From: Candidatus Calescibacteriota bacterium
Lineage (GTDB): Bacteria > CAIJMQ01 > JAADFP01
Reading direction: 5' to 3'
DNA: 59,751 nucleotides
NCBI GenBank assembly: GCA_021162785.1
Contig: JAGGYA010000023.1
Span: 1-59,751 of the forward strand
Shown here: one piece after another, positions 1 to 9,207 of the stretch
Numbering within the stretch: the stretch's first letter is position 1
Layout: every line of letters starts with the position of its first letter
Notes under the pieces: model-generated
The model's input: only the letters and a program-made list of their open reading frames with translations
Told to the model about the DNA's origin: nothing
The model's database searches: none
Program-made: the position numbers and the translations under genes

Positions 1-92
1 GAGATTTTTTGGATACGTGACACTACATTTTGAAAGAATTTTTATCCCCTTCCTCCTAAATCCCTTTTATTTCCTTGCTTTCCGAAATTCCC

Positions 93-169
93 TTTGAGGA
101 TTTTTTGCGGAAACTGTCAAAGTTGAGAATTACTCTTGAGAATTTTTAGAGGAAACTCTCAAAGTTGAG
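93..169. repeat. Two imperfect 35-bp direct repeats, 42-bp period (tttgaggattttttgcggaaactgtcaaagttgag / cttgagaatttttagaggaaactctcaaagttgag)
   Basis: Read directly; about 30 of 35 positions identical between 93-127 and 135-169. Confidence 0.7.
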
Positions 170-395
170 TAAAACATTTAGTAGAGCAAGAGAGCCTTTA
201 CGAGAGATTTTACTTAAAGCTCAATAATTCTTCCCATTTTATCAGGCCTCTTCTTCTTTATAGAAATTTTAAGACACTAACTGTCCAGAGTTTTGTCTTT
301 TCAGCCATGGGTGATAAAATATCGGATACCCGGAGATAAAATTGGTGAGACACTGTGAAGTGTAAAGTTATTCTTATAAAAAGAAAGGTGAAAAA

Positions 396-1493
396 ATGAA
401 CTTAAGGGAGAGATTTTTAAAAGTTATGAATTATGAGAAGGTGGATAAAGTTCCAAATTTTGATTTTGGATATTGGCCTGAAACAATAAAAAGGTGGCAT
501 AAAGAAGGCTTGCCAACAAACATTGATGATCAGATTAAATGTGAACTTTACTTTGGCTTAGAGGGAGTGGAACAGATTGTTTCCGTGCCGGTTTCAGTAA
601 GTTTATATCCGCATTTTGAAGAGAAGGTAATAGAAGATAAGGGAGAGCATGTGATAATACAGGATGAAGAAGGTGTATTATTTGAAAAATCAAAAACATC
701 TGCTTCAATTCCTAAGTATTTAAAATTTCCCATAGAGACCAAAAAGGATTGGGAAAGATTCAAAAAGGAAAGATTAAATCCAGATTCACCTGGTAGAGTT
801 CCTGAAGATGAATTAAAGGAGTTAAAAGAATGTTGGAGAAATAGAGGATATATTACGAGAATATACTGTGGTAGTCTATACGGGTGTTTAAGAAATTGGA
901 TGGGGCTTGAAAATATATCCATAAAAATAATGGAAGATCCTGTCTGGATTGAAGAGATGATGGAACATTTAACAAATCTTTCACTTAAAGTTTTAAAAAG
1001 AACTTTTGACATACTTGGCGATATAAAAATAGATTGTTCCTGGTGGTGGGAGGATATGTGTTTTAATAAAGGGCCTTTGATCTCCCCAAAATTATTTGAG
1101 AAATTTATGGTTCCAAGATATAAAAGGATAGTTTCTTTTCTTGAAGAAAAGGGCATAAAGATTCATGTAGTCGATTGCGATGGTAAGATAGATGAACTTG
1201 TGCCCTTATGGCTTGAAGCTGGAATAAATTGTATGTTTCCCATAGAGGTAGCCTGTAATGACCCAATCGAATTGAGAAAAAAATATGGAAAAAGATGTTT
1301 GATGATAGGTGGGGTGGATAAACGGGCTTTAATAAAGGGGAAAAAAGCAATAGATGAGGAGTTAAATAGATTAAAGGATTTAGTAAAAGATGGTGGTTTT
1401 ATCCCCTGCATTGACCACAGAGTTCCTCCAGATGTTTCCTTGGAGAATTATCTTTACTACCTGAGAAGAAAAGAAGAAATCTTGCTCAGTTAG
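396..1493 (+). CDS. Uroporphyrinogen decarboxylase (URO-D) family protein
   Basis: 365-aa ORF, RBS-like aaaggtg upstream, start MNLRERFLKVMNYEKVDKVP typical of URO-D-like proteins. Confidence 0.75.
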   Translation: MNLRERFLKVMNYEKVDKVPNFDFGYWPETIKRWHKEGLPTNIDDQIKCELYFGLEGVEQIVSVPVSVSLYPHFEEKVIEDKGEHVIIQDEEGVLFEKSKTSASIPKYLKFPIETKKDWERFKKERLNPDSPGRVPEDELKELKECWRNRGYITRIYCGSLYGCLRNWMGLENISIKIMEDPVWIEEMMEHLTNLSLKVLKRTFDILGDIKIDCSWWWEDMCFNKGPLISPKLFEKFMVPRYKRIVSFLEEKGIKIHVVDCDGKIDELVPLWLEAGINCMFPIEVACNDPIELRKKYGKRCLMIGGVDKRALIKGKKAIDEELNRLKDLVKDGGFIPCIDHRVPPDVSLENYLYYLRRKEEILLS

Positions 1494-1500
1494 ATAATTC

Positions 1501-1565
1501 CTGTTCCATCTTGCTCAGGAACGGAATTTAAGGGATGGTTCAGAAGCCCCTGAACGAACACCATC
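1501..1565. other. Two adjacent hairpin-forming inverted repeats between the URO-D-like gene and prs
   Basis: CTGTTCC(1501-1507)/GGAACGG(1518-1524, one G-T pair); GTTCAG(1538-1543)/CTGAAC(1550-1555) enclosed by GATGGT(1534-1539)/ACCATC(1560-1565). No T-tract. Confidence 0.5.
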
Positions 1566-1615
1566 ATAACAAATATGAAAGGTTTCGAATAAATTTTGGA
1601 AGCTGAACGCCCCGC

Positions 1616-1645
1616 TTGACTTAAGAAGGGAAGGTAAGGTAAAAT
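1616..1645 (+). promoter_or_regulatory. Putative sigma70-type promoter of prs (TTGACT-18-TAAAAT)
   Basis: Near-consensus hexamers, 18-nt spacer, about 24 nt before the prs ATG. Confidence 0.5.
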
Positions 1646-1669
1646 TTTTCTCAAGTTACAGTAGTAGAG

Positions 1670-2608
1670 ATGAGTGCAAGTGATTTAAAAATCTTTACGG
1701 GTAATGCTAATCGTGAATTAGCGGAGGAGATTTCCCAGTACACAGGTATCCCGCTTGGTAATGCATTGGTGGGAACATTTAGCGATGGAGAAGTGCAGGT
1801 TAAGATTGATGAAAGTGTAAGAGGGATGGATGTATTTATTATTCAACCAACCTGTCCTCCTGTAAATCACAATTTAATGGAATTATTAGTAATGTTAGAT
1901 GCCTTTAAAAGAGCTTCAGCCCGCAGAATCACTGCTGTAATCCCTTATTATGGTTATGCTCGACAGGACCGAAAAGTCAGACCCCGAGTTCCTATCACTG
2001 CAAAACTTGTTGCTAACCTCATTACGGTAGCTGGAGCAGATAGACTTTTAGTAATGGATCTGCATGCAGGACAAATCCAGGGATTTTTCGATATACCCGT
2101 GGACCACCTTTTTGCAGCTCCTGTGCTTATTGATTATATTAGGAAAAAGAATCTTCCAGACTTAGTCATAGTTTCCCCTGATCCTGGGGGTGTGGAGAGA
2201 GCAAGAGCCTTTGCCAAAAGACTTCAGGCTGGTCTAGCTATTGTGGACAAAAGAAGACCGGAGCCTAATGTATCTCAAGTAATGAATATTGTAGGTGATA
2301 TTGAAGGAAAAAATGTGATAATTGTTGATGACATGATTGATACTGGAGGCACAGTTATTCAGGCAGGTGAAGAAATCAAAAGACGAGGAGCAAAAACTGT
2401 CTCTGTGTGTGCGACTCATGCAGTCTTCAGTGGAAATGCAGTAGAAAAACTGGAAAATTCTGTATTTGATGAAATTATCGTGACTAACACTATACCTAAG
2501 AAGAAACCCCAGTATAAAAAAATTACTGTTCTCTCCATTGCCTCTCTCTTAGGAGAAGCAATCTTGAGGATACACGGTGAGTCATCGGTAAGTTCACTTT
2601 TTGTGTAA
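1670..2608 (+). CDS. prs: Ribose-phosphate pyrophosphokinase
   Basis: FSDGEVQVKIDESVRGMDVFIIQ, PYYGYARQDRK, VIIVDDMIDTGGT (PRPP-binding loop). Confidence 0.96.
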   Translation: MSASDLKIFTGNANRELAEEISQYTGIPLGNALVGTFSDGEVQVKIDESVRGMDVFIIQPTCPPVNHNLMELLVMLDAFKRASARRITAVIPYYGYARQDRKVRPRVPITAKLVANLITVAGADRLLVMDLHAGQIQGFFDIPVDHLFAAPVLIDYIRKKNLPDLVIVSPDPGGVERARAFAKRLQAGLAIVDKRRPEPNVSQVMNIVGDIEGKNVIIVDDMIDTGGTVIQAGEEIKRRGAKTVSVCATHAVFSGNAVEKLENSVFDEIIVTNTIPKKKPQYKKITVLSIASLLGEAILRIHGESSVSSLFV

Positions 2609-2627
2609 ATAAAAAGGAGTTGAAGGA

Positions 2628-3275
2628 ATGAAAAGGATTCCACTTAAAGTATCTGTCCGAAAGAAAGAGAAACCAAAAAGATTGAGAAGAGAAGGATTTG
2701 TCCCTGGAATTGTCTATGGAGGTCATGAAGATCCACTTCCTATCAAAATTAAATTTCACGATTTAATTCATCTTCTACACACATTACATGGAGAAAAGGC
2801 ACTTGTGGAGCTTCAAATATCTCAAAATGGTAAGGAAAAGAAGGAAGCAGTGATTCTTAAAGAAGTACAGCATGATCCCATATTCAGCAATATTTTACAT
2901 GTGGATTTCCAACGAGTAAGTATGAAAGAAACCTTAGAAGTGGAAGTCCCTGTTATTCCGGTTGGAGAAGCAAAAGGTGTGAAAGAAGGTGGTATTTTGG
3001 AGATGATTTTAAGGCAGGTTAGAGTGGAAGCACTCCCCATGAATCTGCCCGAACACATAGAAGTAGATATCTCTCACTTGGGTATTGGTGATACTTTACA
3101 TGTCAAAGATTTGAAAATTCCGGAAGGTGTTAAAGTTCTTACCCCTGGTGAGGAAACGATTCTCACTATAGTCCCACCTAAGGTAGTTGAAGAAAAAGAA
3201 GCTCGTGAGGAAGTAGTAGAAGAGAAAGAAGAAGTAGAGGAAGAGGAAAAAGAAGTGGAGGAAAAGGAAGAATAA
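2628..3275 (+). CDS. rplY: 50S ribosomal protein L25 (general stress protein Ctc type) with acidic C-terminal tail
   Basis: RREGFVPGIVYGG, L25/TL5 beta domain (VDISHLGIGDTLHVKDLKIPEGV), located between prs and pth. Confidence 0.92.
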   Translation: MKRIPLKVSVRKKEKPKRLRREGFVPGIVYGGHEDPLPIKIKFHDLIHLLHTLHGEKALVELQISQNGKEKKEAVILKEVQHDPIFSNILHVDFQRVSMKETLEVEVPVIPVGEAKGVKEGGILEMILRQVRVEALPMNLPEHIEVDISHLGIGDTLHVKDLKIPEGVKVLTPGEETILTIVPPKVVEEKEAREEVVEEKEEVEEEEKEVEEKEE

Positions 3276-3278
3276 ATC

Positions 3279-3872
3279 TTGTCCATCTCCACCTATACTT
3301 TTCTCATTGTAGGGTTAGGGAATCCGGGAAAGGAATTTAGGGGAACACGACATAATATTGGTAAAGATTTTATTAAATGGTTAGCAAAAAGGTGGGGTAT
3401 TAAATTTAAAAGGAAGGGGAAACTGTATCGATGGGGGAAAACTCGGAAAGGTGAAAAAGAAGTAATTCTTGTTTTCCCTTCTATCTTCATGAATGAATCA
3501 GGTAAAGCTGTTATAGAAGCAATACATGATTTTTCCATACCCTTAGAGCATCTCTTAGTCATCCATGACGATGTGGATCTTCCACCTGGAAAAATTAAAT
3601 GGATAAAGAAAGGTGGTAGTGGGGGACACAAAGGAGTTCAATCCATTCAGGAATTTCTTCAAACTCAGCTATTTCCGCGTTTAAGGATTGGGATTGGGAA
3701 AGTGCCAAAGGAAGAAACCCCAAGATATGTACTGGAGAAATTTGGAGATGAAGAAAGAAAAAAAATGTTAAAATTATTCCCTTTACTGGAAGAAGGAATT
3801 TTAATGTGGATAAAGGAAGGAATAGATAAAACAATGAGTATCTATAACTCAAGGAGGGTGAAAAATGATTGA
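3279..3872 (+). CDS. pth: Peptidyl-tRNA hydrolase (TTG start)
   Basis: LIVGLGNPGKEFRGTRHNIGKDF, FMNESGKAV, VIHDDVDLPPGKIKWIKKGGSGGHKGVQSI. Confidence 0.95.
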   Translation: MSISTYTFLIVGLGNPGKEFRGTRHNIGKDFIKWLAKRWGIKFKRKGKLYRWGKTRKGEKEVILVFPSIFMNESGKAVIEAIHDFSIPLEHLLVIHDDVDLPPGKIKWIKKGGSGGHKGVQSIQEFLQTQLFPRLRIGIGKVPKEETPRYVLEKFGDEERKKMLKLFPLLEEGILMWIKEGIDKTMSIYNSRRVKND

Positions 3873-5892
3873 TTTTGCTCTTTATTCCGCAATTACAGCC
3901 ATTCTGGTGGTGATTATTCTTGCTACTGAAATACTCAGGAAAAGCCCTGGTAATGAGTTGATGCAGAAGATCTCCAGAAAAATTCAGGATGGAGCAAGGG
4001 CATTCTTAAGAAGAGAGTACACAGCTGTAGCTATAGTTGTGGTCATTATCTCCCTCCTCCTTGTATCTGCACCAAAACTGGGAAGTAAAGTAGAAGTTAA
4101 CTGGAAAACTGCCCTTTCCTTCTTAACAGGAGCTATAGCTTCGGGTCTGGCAGGTTATGTAGCAATGAGTGTGGGGACCAGAGCAAATTCCCGGACCACT
4201 GAAGCTGCAAGAGAGGGGGTTACTCCTGCTCTCAGAGTATCTTTCTCTGCAGGAGTAATTACTGGTCTTTCCATTGTGGGTATTGCCTTACTGGGCTTAA
4301 TTTTAGTCTACCGGGTCTTCAAAGGAGACCCATTAGCGGTCAATGGATACGCTATGGGAGCCTCCCTCCTTGCACTTTTTGCCCGTGCAGGAGGAGGAAT
4401 CTATACCAAAGGTGCAGACATGGGTGCAGATCTTGTGGGTAAAGTTGAAGCAGGTATACCAGAAGATGATCCCAGGAATCCAGCGGTAATTGCTGATAAT
4501 GTAGGTGACAATGTGGGAGATACAGCGGGAATGGGAGCAGATCTTCTTGAATCTTATGTGGAATCCATAATCTCTGCTCTGGCCATCGGATATGCCATTT
4601 TCTTAGCCCGTAAAGCTGGCTCAAATATACTCTATTTACCCTTTGCTATTGCAGGATGGGGTATCCTTTCTTCCATAATTGGAGTTCTAATTACCCGATG
4701 GATGAAAACCTCTGATCCCGAAAAAGCTATGAATACCGGAGTCTATACAGCAGCGGTTCTCATGGTTGCAGGAACTTATTTCCTTATTAAGAGATCCCCT
4801 GTTGGTTTCTCTAACTATCCTGTCTTTGGCCCTTTCTGGGCAGTGGTTTCCGGTTTAATAGCTGGTTTAATCATTGGAGCAGTGAGTGAATTTTATACCT
4901 CCTACAAATACCCACCTGTGAGAAAACTCTCAGAATCCGCCATGCGTGGTCCTGCGGTAACCATTCTGGGTGGAATGTCTATAGGAATGTTATCTACACT
5001 TATACCGGTAGTGGTAATTGCTTTAGCCACGCTTATCTGTTACAAGCTTTCGGGAATGTATGGTGTAGCGCTTGGCTCTCTTGGTATGCTCTCTATCTTG
5101 GGGATAACCCTTGCAGTAGATTCTTACGGACCAGTAGCTGATAATGCTGCTGGAATAGCGGAAATGGCTGGACTGGGCAAGGAAGTGAGAGAGGTTTGTG
5201 ATAAACTCGATGCGGTTGGTAATACCACAGCAGCTATAGGCAAAGGATTTGCTATTGGTTCGGCTGCCTTTGCAGCGTTAGCTCTTATCACCGCATATAT
5301 AGCCACCCTTAACCGCTTTTCCCCCCAACCTTTGACTCTTTCCCTTACTGATCCTCGTCTCATTGCTGGACTCCTTATAGGAGGTATGGTTCCTTTCCTT
5401 TTTTCCTCCTTGCTTGCCGGTGGAGTGGGTAGAGTAGCTAATCAGATAATAGACGAGGTAAGAAGACAATTTCGGGAAATTAAAGGTCTTATGGAAGGGA
5501 AAGCAGAAGCTGATTCTACACGTTGTGTAGACATTGCAGCAAGAGGAGCACTTCGAAGCATGATGCTCCCGGGAATACTGGCAATAATTTTCCCTGTGGG
5601 AATAGGATTCACCCTTGGGCCTGTAGCGCTGGGAGGGTTTCTGATAGGAGCTTTAGTCACTGGCCTCCAGCTGGGCATTCAGATGGCTAATACCGGTGCA
5701 GCATTGGACAATGCTAAGAAATACATTGAAACAGGTGAGTTCGGGGGAAAGGGAAGTGAAGCCCACAAATCCGCTGTGATAGGAGATACATTTGGAGATC
5801 CTCTCAAAGATACAATGGGGCCATCACTCAACATACTTATAAAGCTAATGTCCGTTATATCCCTTGTGCTTGCCCCTCTCTTCTTGAGATGA
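3865..5892 (+). CDS. hppA: Membrane-bound ion-translocating pyrophosphatase, predicted K+-dependent type
   Basis: 675 aa, GGGIYTKGADMGADLVGKVEAGIPEDDPRNPAVIADNVGDNVGDTAGMGADL; GNTTAAIGKG (Ala instead of Lys) matches the K+-dependent class. Confidence 0.94.
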   Translation: MIDFALYSAITAILVVIILATEILRKSPGNELMQKISRKIQDGARAFLRREYTAVAIVVVIISLLLVSAPKLGSKVEVNWKTALSFLTGAIASGLAGYVAMSVGTRANSRTTEAAREGVTPALRVSFSAGVITGLSIVGIALLGLILVYRVFKGDPLAVNGYAMGASLLALFARAGGGIYTKGADMGADLVGKVEAGIPEDDPRNPAVIADNVGDNVGDTAGMGADLLESYVESIISALAIGYAIFLARKAGSNILYLPFAIAGWGILSSIIGVLITRWMKTSDPEKAMNTGVYTAAVLMVAGTYFLIKRSPVGFSNYPVFGPFWAVVSGLIAGLIIGAVSEFYTSYKYPPVRKLSESAMRGPAVTILGGMSIGMLSTLIPVVVIALATLICYKLSGMYGVALGSLGMLSILGITLAVDSYGPVADNAAGIAEMAGLGKEVREVCDKLDAVGNTTAAIGKGFAIGSAAFAALALITAYIATLNRFSPQPLTLSLTDPRLIAGLLIGGMVPFLFSSLLAGGVGRVANQIIDEVRRQFREIKGLMEGKAEADSTRCVDIAARGALRSMMLPGILAIIFPVGIGFTLGPVALGGFLIGALVTGLQLGIQMANTGAALDNAKKYIETGEFGGKGSEAHKSAVIGDTFGDPLKDTMGPSLNILIKLMSVISLVLAPLFLR

Positions 5893-6005
5893 ATTCCCAA
5901 AAATACAATGTAAAAGCTACCTTCTTCCTCATAGGAGTGCATGTGGATGAATATCCAGAAGTGGTAAATTGCCCTTCACGATGGTTATGGAGTAATCTGC
6001 AGTAA
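5889..6005 (+). pseudogene. Remnant of a NodB-type polysaccharide deacetylase
   Basis: Reads MNSQKYNVKATFFLIGVHVDEYPEVV, the typical NodB segment; homology-like reading continues only after a frame change (IALHDGYGVICSN), then the gene ends. Shares ATGA with the hppA stop. Confidence 0.6.
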
Positions 6006-6782
6006 TTTTAAAGCATTCTCCCCCATTATTTTTCGGAATATTTCTTGAGGAAGTTCTAATTTGAGCATCTCCTCAACTTCCTCCTTCTGATCCGACCAAG
6101 GGGAATCTGTACCAAAGAGAAGATAATCCGATGGATGCTTTAGAAGAAATTCCTTTACTTTTTCTTTCCCCAGATACTTGAGAGAAAAAGATGTTTCCAT
6201 GTAAATCTCTTTCCCTAAGAGATGAGAAGCCACTTCTTCCCAGTCCTCCCAACCTCCCAGATGAGTAGTAATGAGTTTTAAAGAGGGAAATTCCTTACAA
6301 ACTTTCAAGATTTTTTCCGGGTCGGCCCTTCTCTCCCTTGGAAAGGCAAAATCAAAACCGGTATGTAACACAAGGAGTAATCCTTCTTCCTCTATTTTTT
6401 CGTAAATGGGAAACATACGTTCTTCATCCACATAAAAGTCCTGGTAATAAGGGTGGAGTTTTATTCCTTTAAAACCTTCTTTTTTAATGATTTCTATTTT
6501 TTCCTTCACTCCTTTATCTTGGGGATGAAATGAGGGGAGTGGGATAATGCGGGGAGAACGGATATTTTTTGACCATTCCAGAATGGAAGTAAATTGTTCT
6601 GGACGTGTAGCAATGGAACACACCACGGATATCTCTATTCCAGCTTCATCCATGGACTTAAGAAGGGAGGAAATTTTTCCATCTAATTTAGCCTTTATTC
6701 CCCCTTTTTCTTCGAGTAATGGTATTGCTCGAGGTGCAAGAGAATCCGGGAAAGCGTGGGTATGGAAATCAACCCAACCCAT
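5985..6782 (-). CDS. Amidohydrolase-2 family metal-dependent hydrolase
   Basis: WVDFHTHAFPD, GIKLHPYYQDF, TTHLGGWEDW, LLFGTDSPWSDQ. Confidence 0.85.
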   Translation of the reverse strand: MGWVDFHTHAFPDSLAPRAIPLLEEKGGIKAKLDGKISSLLKSMDEAGIEISVVCSIATRPEQFTSILEWSKNIRSPRIIPLPSFHPQDKGVKEKIEIIKKEGFKGIKLHPYYQDFYVDEERMFPIYEKIEEEGLLLVLHTGFDFAFPRERRADPEKILKVCKEFPSLKLITTHLGGWEDWEEVASHLLGKEIYMETSFSLKYLGKEKVKEFLLKHPSDYLLFGTDSPWSDQKEEVEEMLKLELPQEIFRKIMGENALKLLQITP

Positions 6783-6784
6783 TT

Positions 6785-7430
6785 CTATTTGGGAACTTTT
6801 TCCCAGTCTTTAAGAAATCTTTCCAATCCAATCTGAGTAAGTGGATGGAAAAACAGTTTTTTCATTATCTCGAATCTCATAGTTGTAACATGAGCTCCAA
6901 TAAGTGCAGCCTGAACCACATGGCGTGGATGTCTCACTGCAGAAACAATTATCTGTGTGGGAAATCCGTAATTATCCAGCATAGTTTTAATATCCCTCAC
7001 CAGTGCCATACCATCGCCACCTATATCATCTATCCTTCCCACAAATGGACTCACATAAGTTGCACCTGCTTTTGCTGCAAGGAGTGCCTGAGGAAGAGAG
7101 AAATTAAGTGTAGCATTTGTTTTGATACCAATTTCTGAAAGTTCTTTGATAGCCCTTATCCCCTCTTTTATCAAAGGTATTTTTATAACCACATTCTCTC
7201 CCAGTTTTGCCAGTTCTTTTGCCTCTTTAACCATCCCTTTCCAGTCAGTACTTATCACCTCTAAGGAAACCGGTCCCTTTACCAGAGAAACTATCTCTTC
7301 AGCTACATCTATGAATTTTCTGCCAGTTTCTGCAATATGGGTAGGATTTGTAGTGACACCATCCAAAATACCCCAATCCAGCGCTTCTCTGATCTCTTCT
7401 ACACGAGCAGTATCTAAAAAAAAATTTCAT
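6785..7430 (-). CDS. fsa: Transaldolase-like / fructose-6-phosphate aldolase; the expected start (ATG at 7430) is one nucleotide out of frame with the body because of an A9 (T9 on the coding strand) tract
   Basis: Body ORF 6785-7366: [63 protein letters not shown]. With one T removed the N-terminus reads [29 protein letters not shown]. Confidence 0.88.
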
Positions 7431-7495
7431 CTTTCACCCCCTTTTTTCCTTGTGTAAAGACTCAAAAAACTCTTCTTAAGATTCACTCTCCTCAT
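7427..7495 (-). CDS. Possible 22-aa small ORF ([22 protein letters not shown]) with ATGA overlap onto fsa
   Basis: ATG at 7495 to TGA at 7427-7429; its stop overlaps the fsa ATG. Confidence 0.3.
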   Translation of the reverse strand: MRRVNLKKSFLSLYTRKKGGER

Positions 7496-7616
7496 AACTT
7501 CTTCCCTTCCTGCCATTACCTTTTTTTGTGGTATGGAGGAATTTTTCAAGCTGATATTCTACCAAATATTTTCCTGAACCCAAATCTTCAAATCTTCTTA
7601 CCTTTTCCCACCTCAT
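7476..7616 (-). CDS. Possible 46-aa small ORF (MRWEKVRRFEDLGSGKYLVEYQLEKFLHTTKKGNGRKGRSYEESES)
   Basis: ATG preceded by AGGA (AGGAAATAGAAGAATG); protein-like composition; fills the gap between receiver gene and fsa. Confidence 0.4.
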   Translation of the reverse strand: MRWEKVRRFEDLGSGKYLVEYQLEKFLHTTKKGNGRKGRSYEESES

Positions 7617-7645
7617 TCTTCTATTTCCTGGGTAAAAAGGGATTT

Positions 7646-8017
7646 CTATCTCAAAATCTTGGTCAAGATTTCCTTTAATTTAAACATACTCTGACCATTT
7701 TTATGAACGAAATAGGCTCCTTCTAAAATCCTTTTGTCCAATTGCTCTTCTTCTAACCCTGTATGATAAATAATGGGCACATCCTTATACTGAGGGTTTT
7801 TCTTTAAGAAATCTCTTACTGTCCCCCCATGGCTCCGCATCATAATATCCAGAATGGCAGCATGAATCTCTGGCTTCTTGTTTCTTAAAAGCATTAAGGC
7901 TTCCACACCATCCTTTGCTTCAATGACTTCAACTTCAAGAACCTGTTCCAAAAAGGTCTTAACCACTTGCCTTATTTCTGGATTGTCCTCCACTAAGAGT
8001 ATTCTTTTCCCTTTCAT
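7646..8017 (-). CDS. Stand-alone response regulator receiver domain
   Basis: RILLVEDNPEIRQVV, AAILDIMM (phospho-acceptor Asp); no output domain. Confidence 0.85.
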   Translation of the reverse strand: MKGKRILLVEDNPEIRQVVKTFLEQVLEVEVIEAKDGVEALMLLRNKKPEIHAAILDIMMRSHGGTVRDFLKKNPQYKDVPIIYHTGLEEEQLDKRILEGAYFVHKNGQSMFKLKEILTKILR

Positions 8018-8018
8018 T

Positions 8019-8726
8019 TTATCCCCCTTCCATTAATTTTTTGAATCTTAAAGCGGATTCCCACATAAAGGTATTGTTAAAAAGACAATAGGTGTCTTTT
8101 TCTTCACACCAATACTTTAAATGATAAAGATCTTCCTCAGAATACTTGTAATTGTAACCTCCTATACCGTGAAGTCGAAAATACTGAAATTCACCACAAA
8201 GAGATTTTTCTCGGAAAGGATCCACTACATGAAGAAGACCCAATTCTTCCATTATTTCCTTTTTTTCCTCTTCTTCCCATTTCCCCCTTAACTCCAGAGC
8301 AAATATGAAATTTTCACCTCCCGCAATCTGCTGAAAAAAGTTTTTAAGATTTTCTTTATTTTGTAAATTCGCATGGAAAGAAGGAGGGGTTTGGAAAACT
8401 ATAATGCGGGCTCCAAGAATCTCCGCAACTTCTTTCGTTCTTCTCCAGCCTTCCTTTACTTCCGGAGTAGGTTTAAAATATCCATAATTCTCAGGGTTAC
8501 CCCATTTCTCCTTCATACGGCGGTAAGTGGGAGAGTTTACTGGATGAGTGATTACCTGCCAAGCTTTTACAGTAAATTCAAAAGTTTCAGGTGATTCTTT
8601 CCTCCATTTTTCGTAAAGGGTAAATCGAGGGATATCATAGAAAGTATTTTGAACTTCCACCAATTGAAATTCCCGGTAATAATCCGCTTTTTTAACCGGA
8701 AAACCACAACACCCTATTTTGATCAC
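8019..8726 (-). CDS. DUF72 family protein
   Basis: IKIGCCGFPVKKADYYREFQLVEVQNTFYDIP, FEFTVKAWQVITHP, FFRLHG-like YFRLHGIGGYNYKYSEEDL. Confidence 0.85.
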   Translation of the reverse strand: MIKIGCCGFPVKKADYYREFQLVEVQNTFYDIPRFTLYEKWRKESPETFEFTVKAWQVITHPVNSPTYRRMKEKWGNPENYGYFKPTPEVKEGWRRTKEVAEILGARIIVFQTPPSFHANLQNKENLKNFFQQIAGGENFIFALELRGKWEEEEKKEIMEELGLLHVVDPFREKSLCGEFQYFRLHGIGGYNYKYSEEDLYHLKYWCEEKDTYCLFNNTFMWESALRFKKLMEGG

Positions 8727-9205
8727 GGCAATGAAGAGTCAAGGAAAAACTTTACTCTTTCCCGCACCCTTTCCGCATTTTTCAATGTAGAACCTTTAAT
8801 TCTGAGGCTTGAGACAACTTCACCTTGACGCTCTTGAATTTTTTTACGAAGAATAATCTCCGCCCTTTCTTTTCCTAAACCGCTTCCAAAGGTAAAAAAC
8901 AAGAGAACCTTCTTCCCTTCCCATCCCTCCGAATTACTAACAAAGGTGAGGATTGCAGGGACGGGAGAAAATGCCCATACAGGAGAGCCTATTAAAATCA
9001 GATCGTAAGGTCCCACATCTTTTCCTTCTAAACCCACCTTCTTCTGGAAAAGGGCCCTAAGACACTCCCCCATGAAACTCCCTTCTCCACCTTCTACTTT
9101 AATTTTCTCCACATCCAAACCTCGGTTTATTAATTCTTCCTCCAGTAATAGGGCAAGCTTTTCTGTATTCCCAGTTAAAGAAAAATAAACAATCAAAGCT
9201 TTCAT
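8723..9205 (-). CDS. Flavodoxin-like protein
   Basis: ALIVYFSLTGNTEKLA, LILIGSPVWAFSPVPAI. Confidence 0.85.
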   Translation of the reverse strand: MKALIVYFSLTGNTEKLALLLEEELINRGLDVEKIKVEGGEGSFMGECLRALFQKKVGLEGKDVGPYDLILIGSPVWAFSPVPAILTFVSNSEGWEGKKVLLFFTFGSGLGKERAEIILRKKIQERQGEVVSSLRIKGSTLKNAERVRERVKFFLDSSLP

Positions 9206-9207
9206 TT

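Noticed and set aside
93-169. CRISPR array
   Set aside because: Only two imperfect repeats spaced by 7 nt; no spacer-like unique DNA and no cas genes.
548-1156. Long antisense ORFs (e.g. 548..1156 -, 35047..35616 +, 41970..42359 +, 45910..46212 +)
   Set aside because: Ser/Phe/Leu/Pro-rich shadow translations of convincingly coding opposite strands; no recognisable domains.
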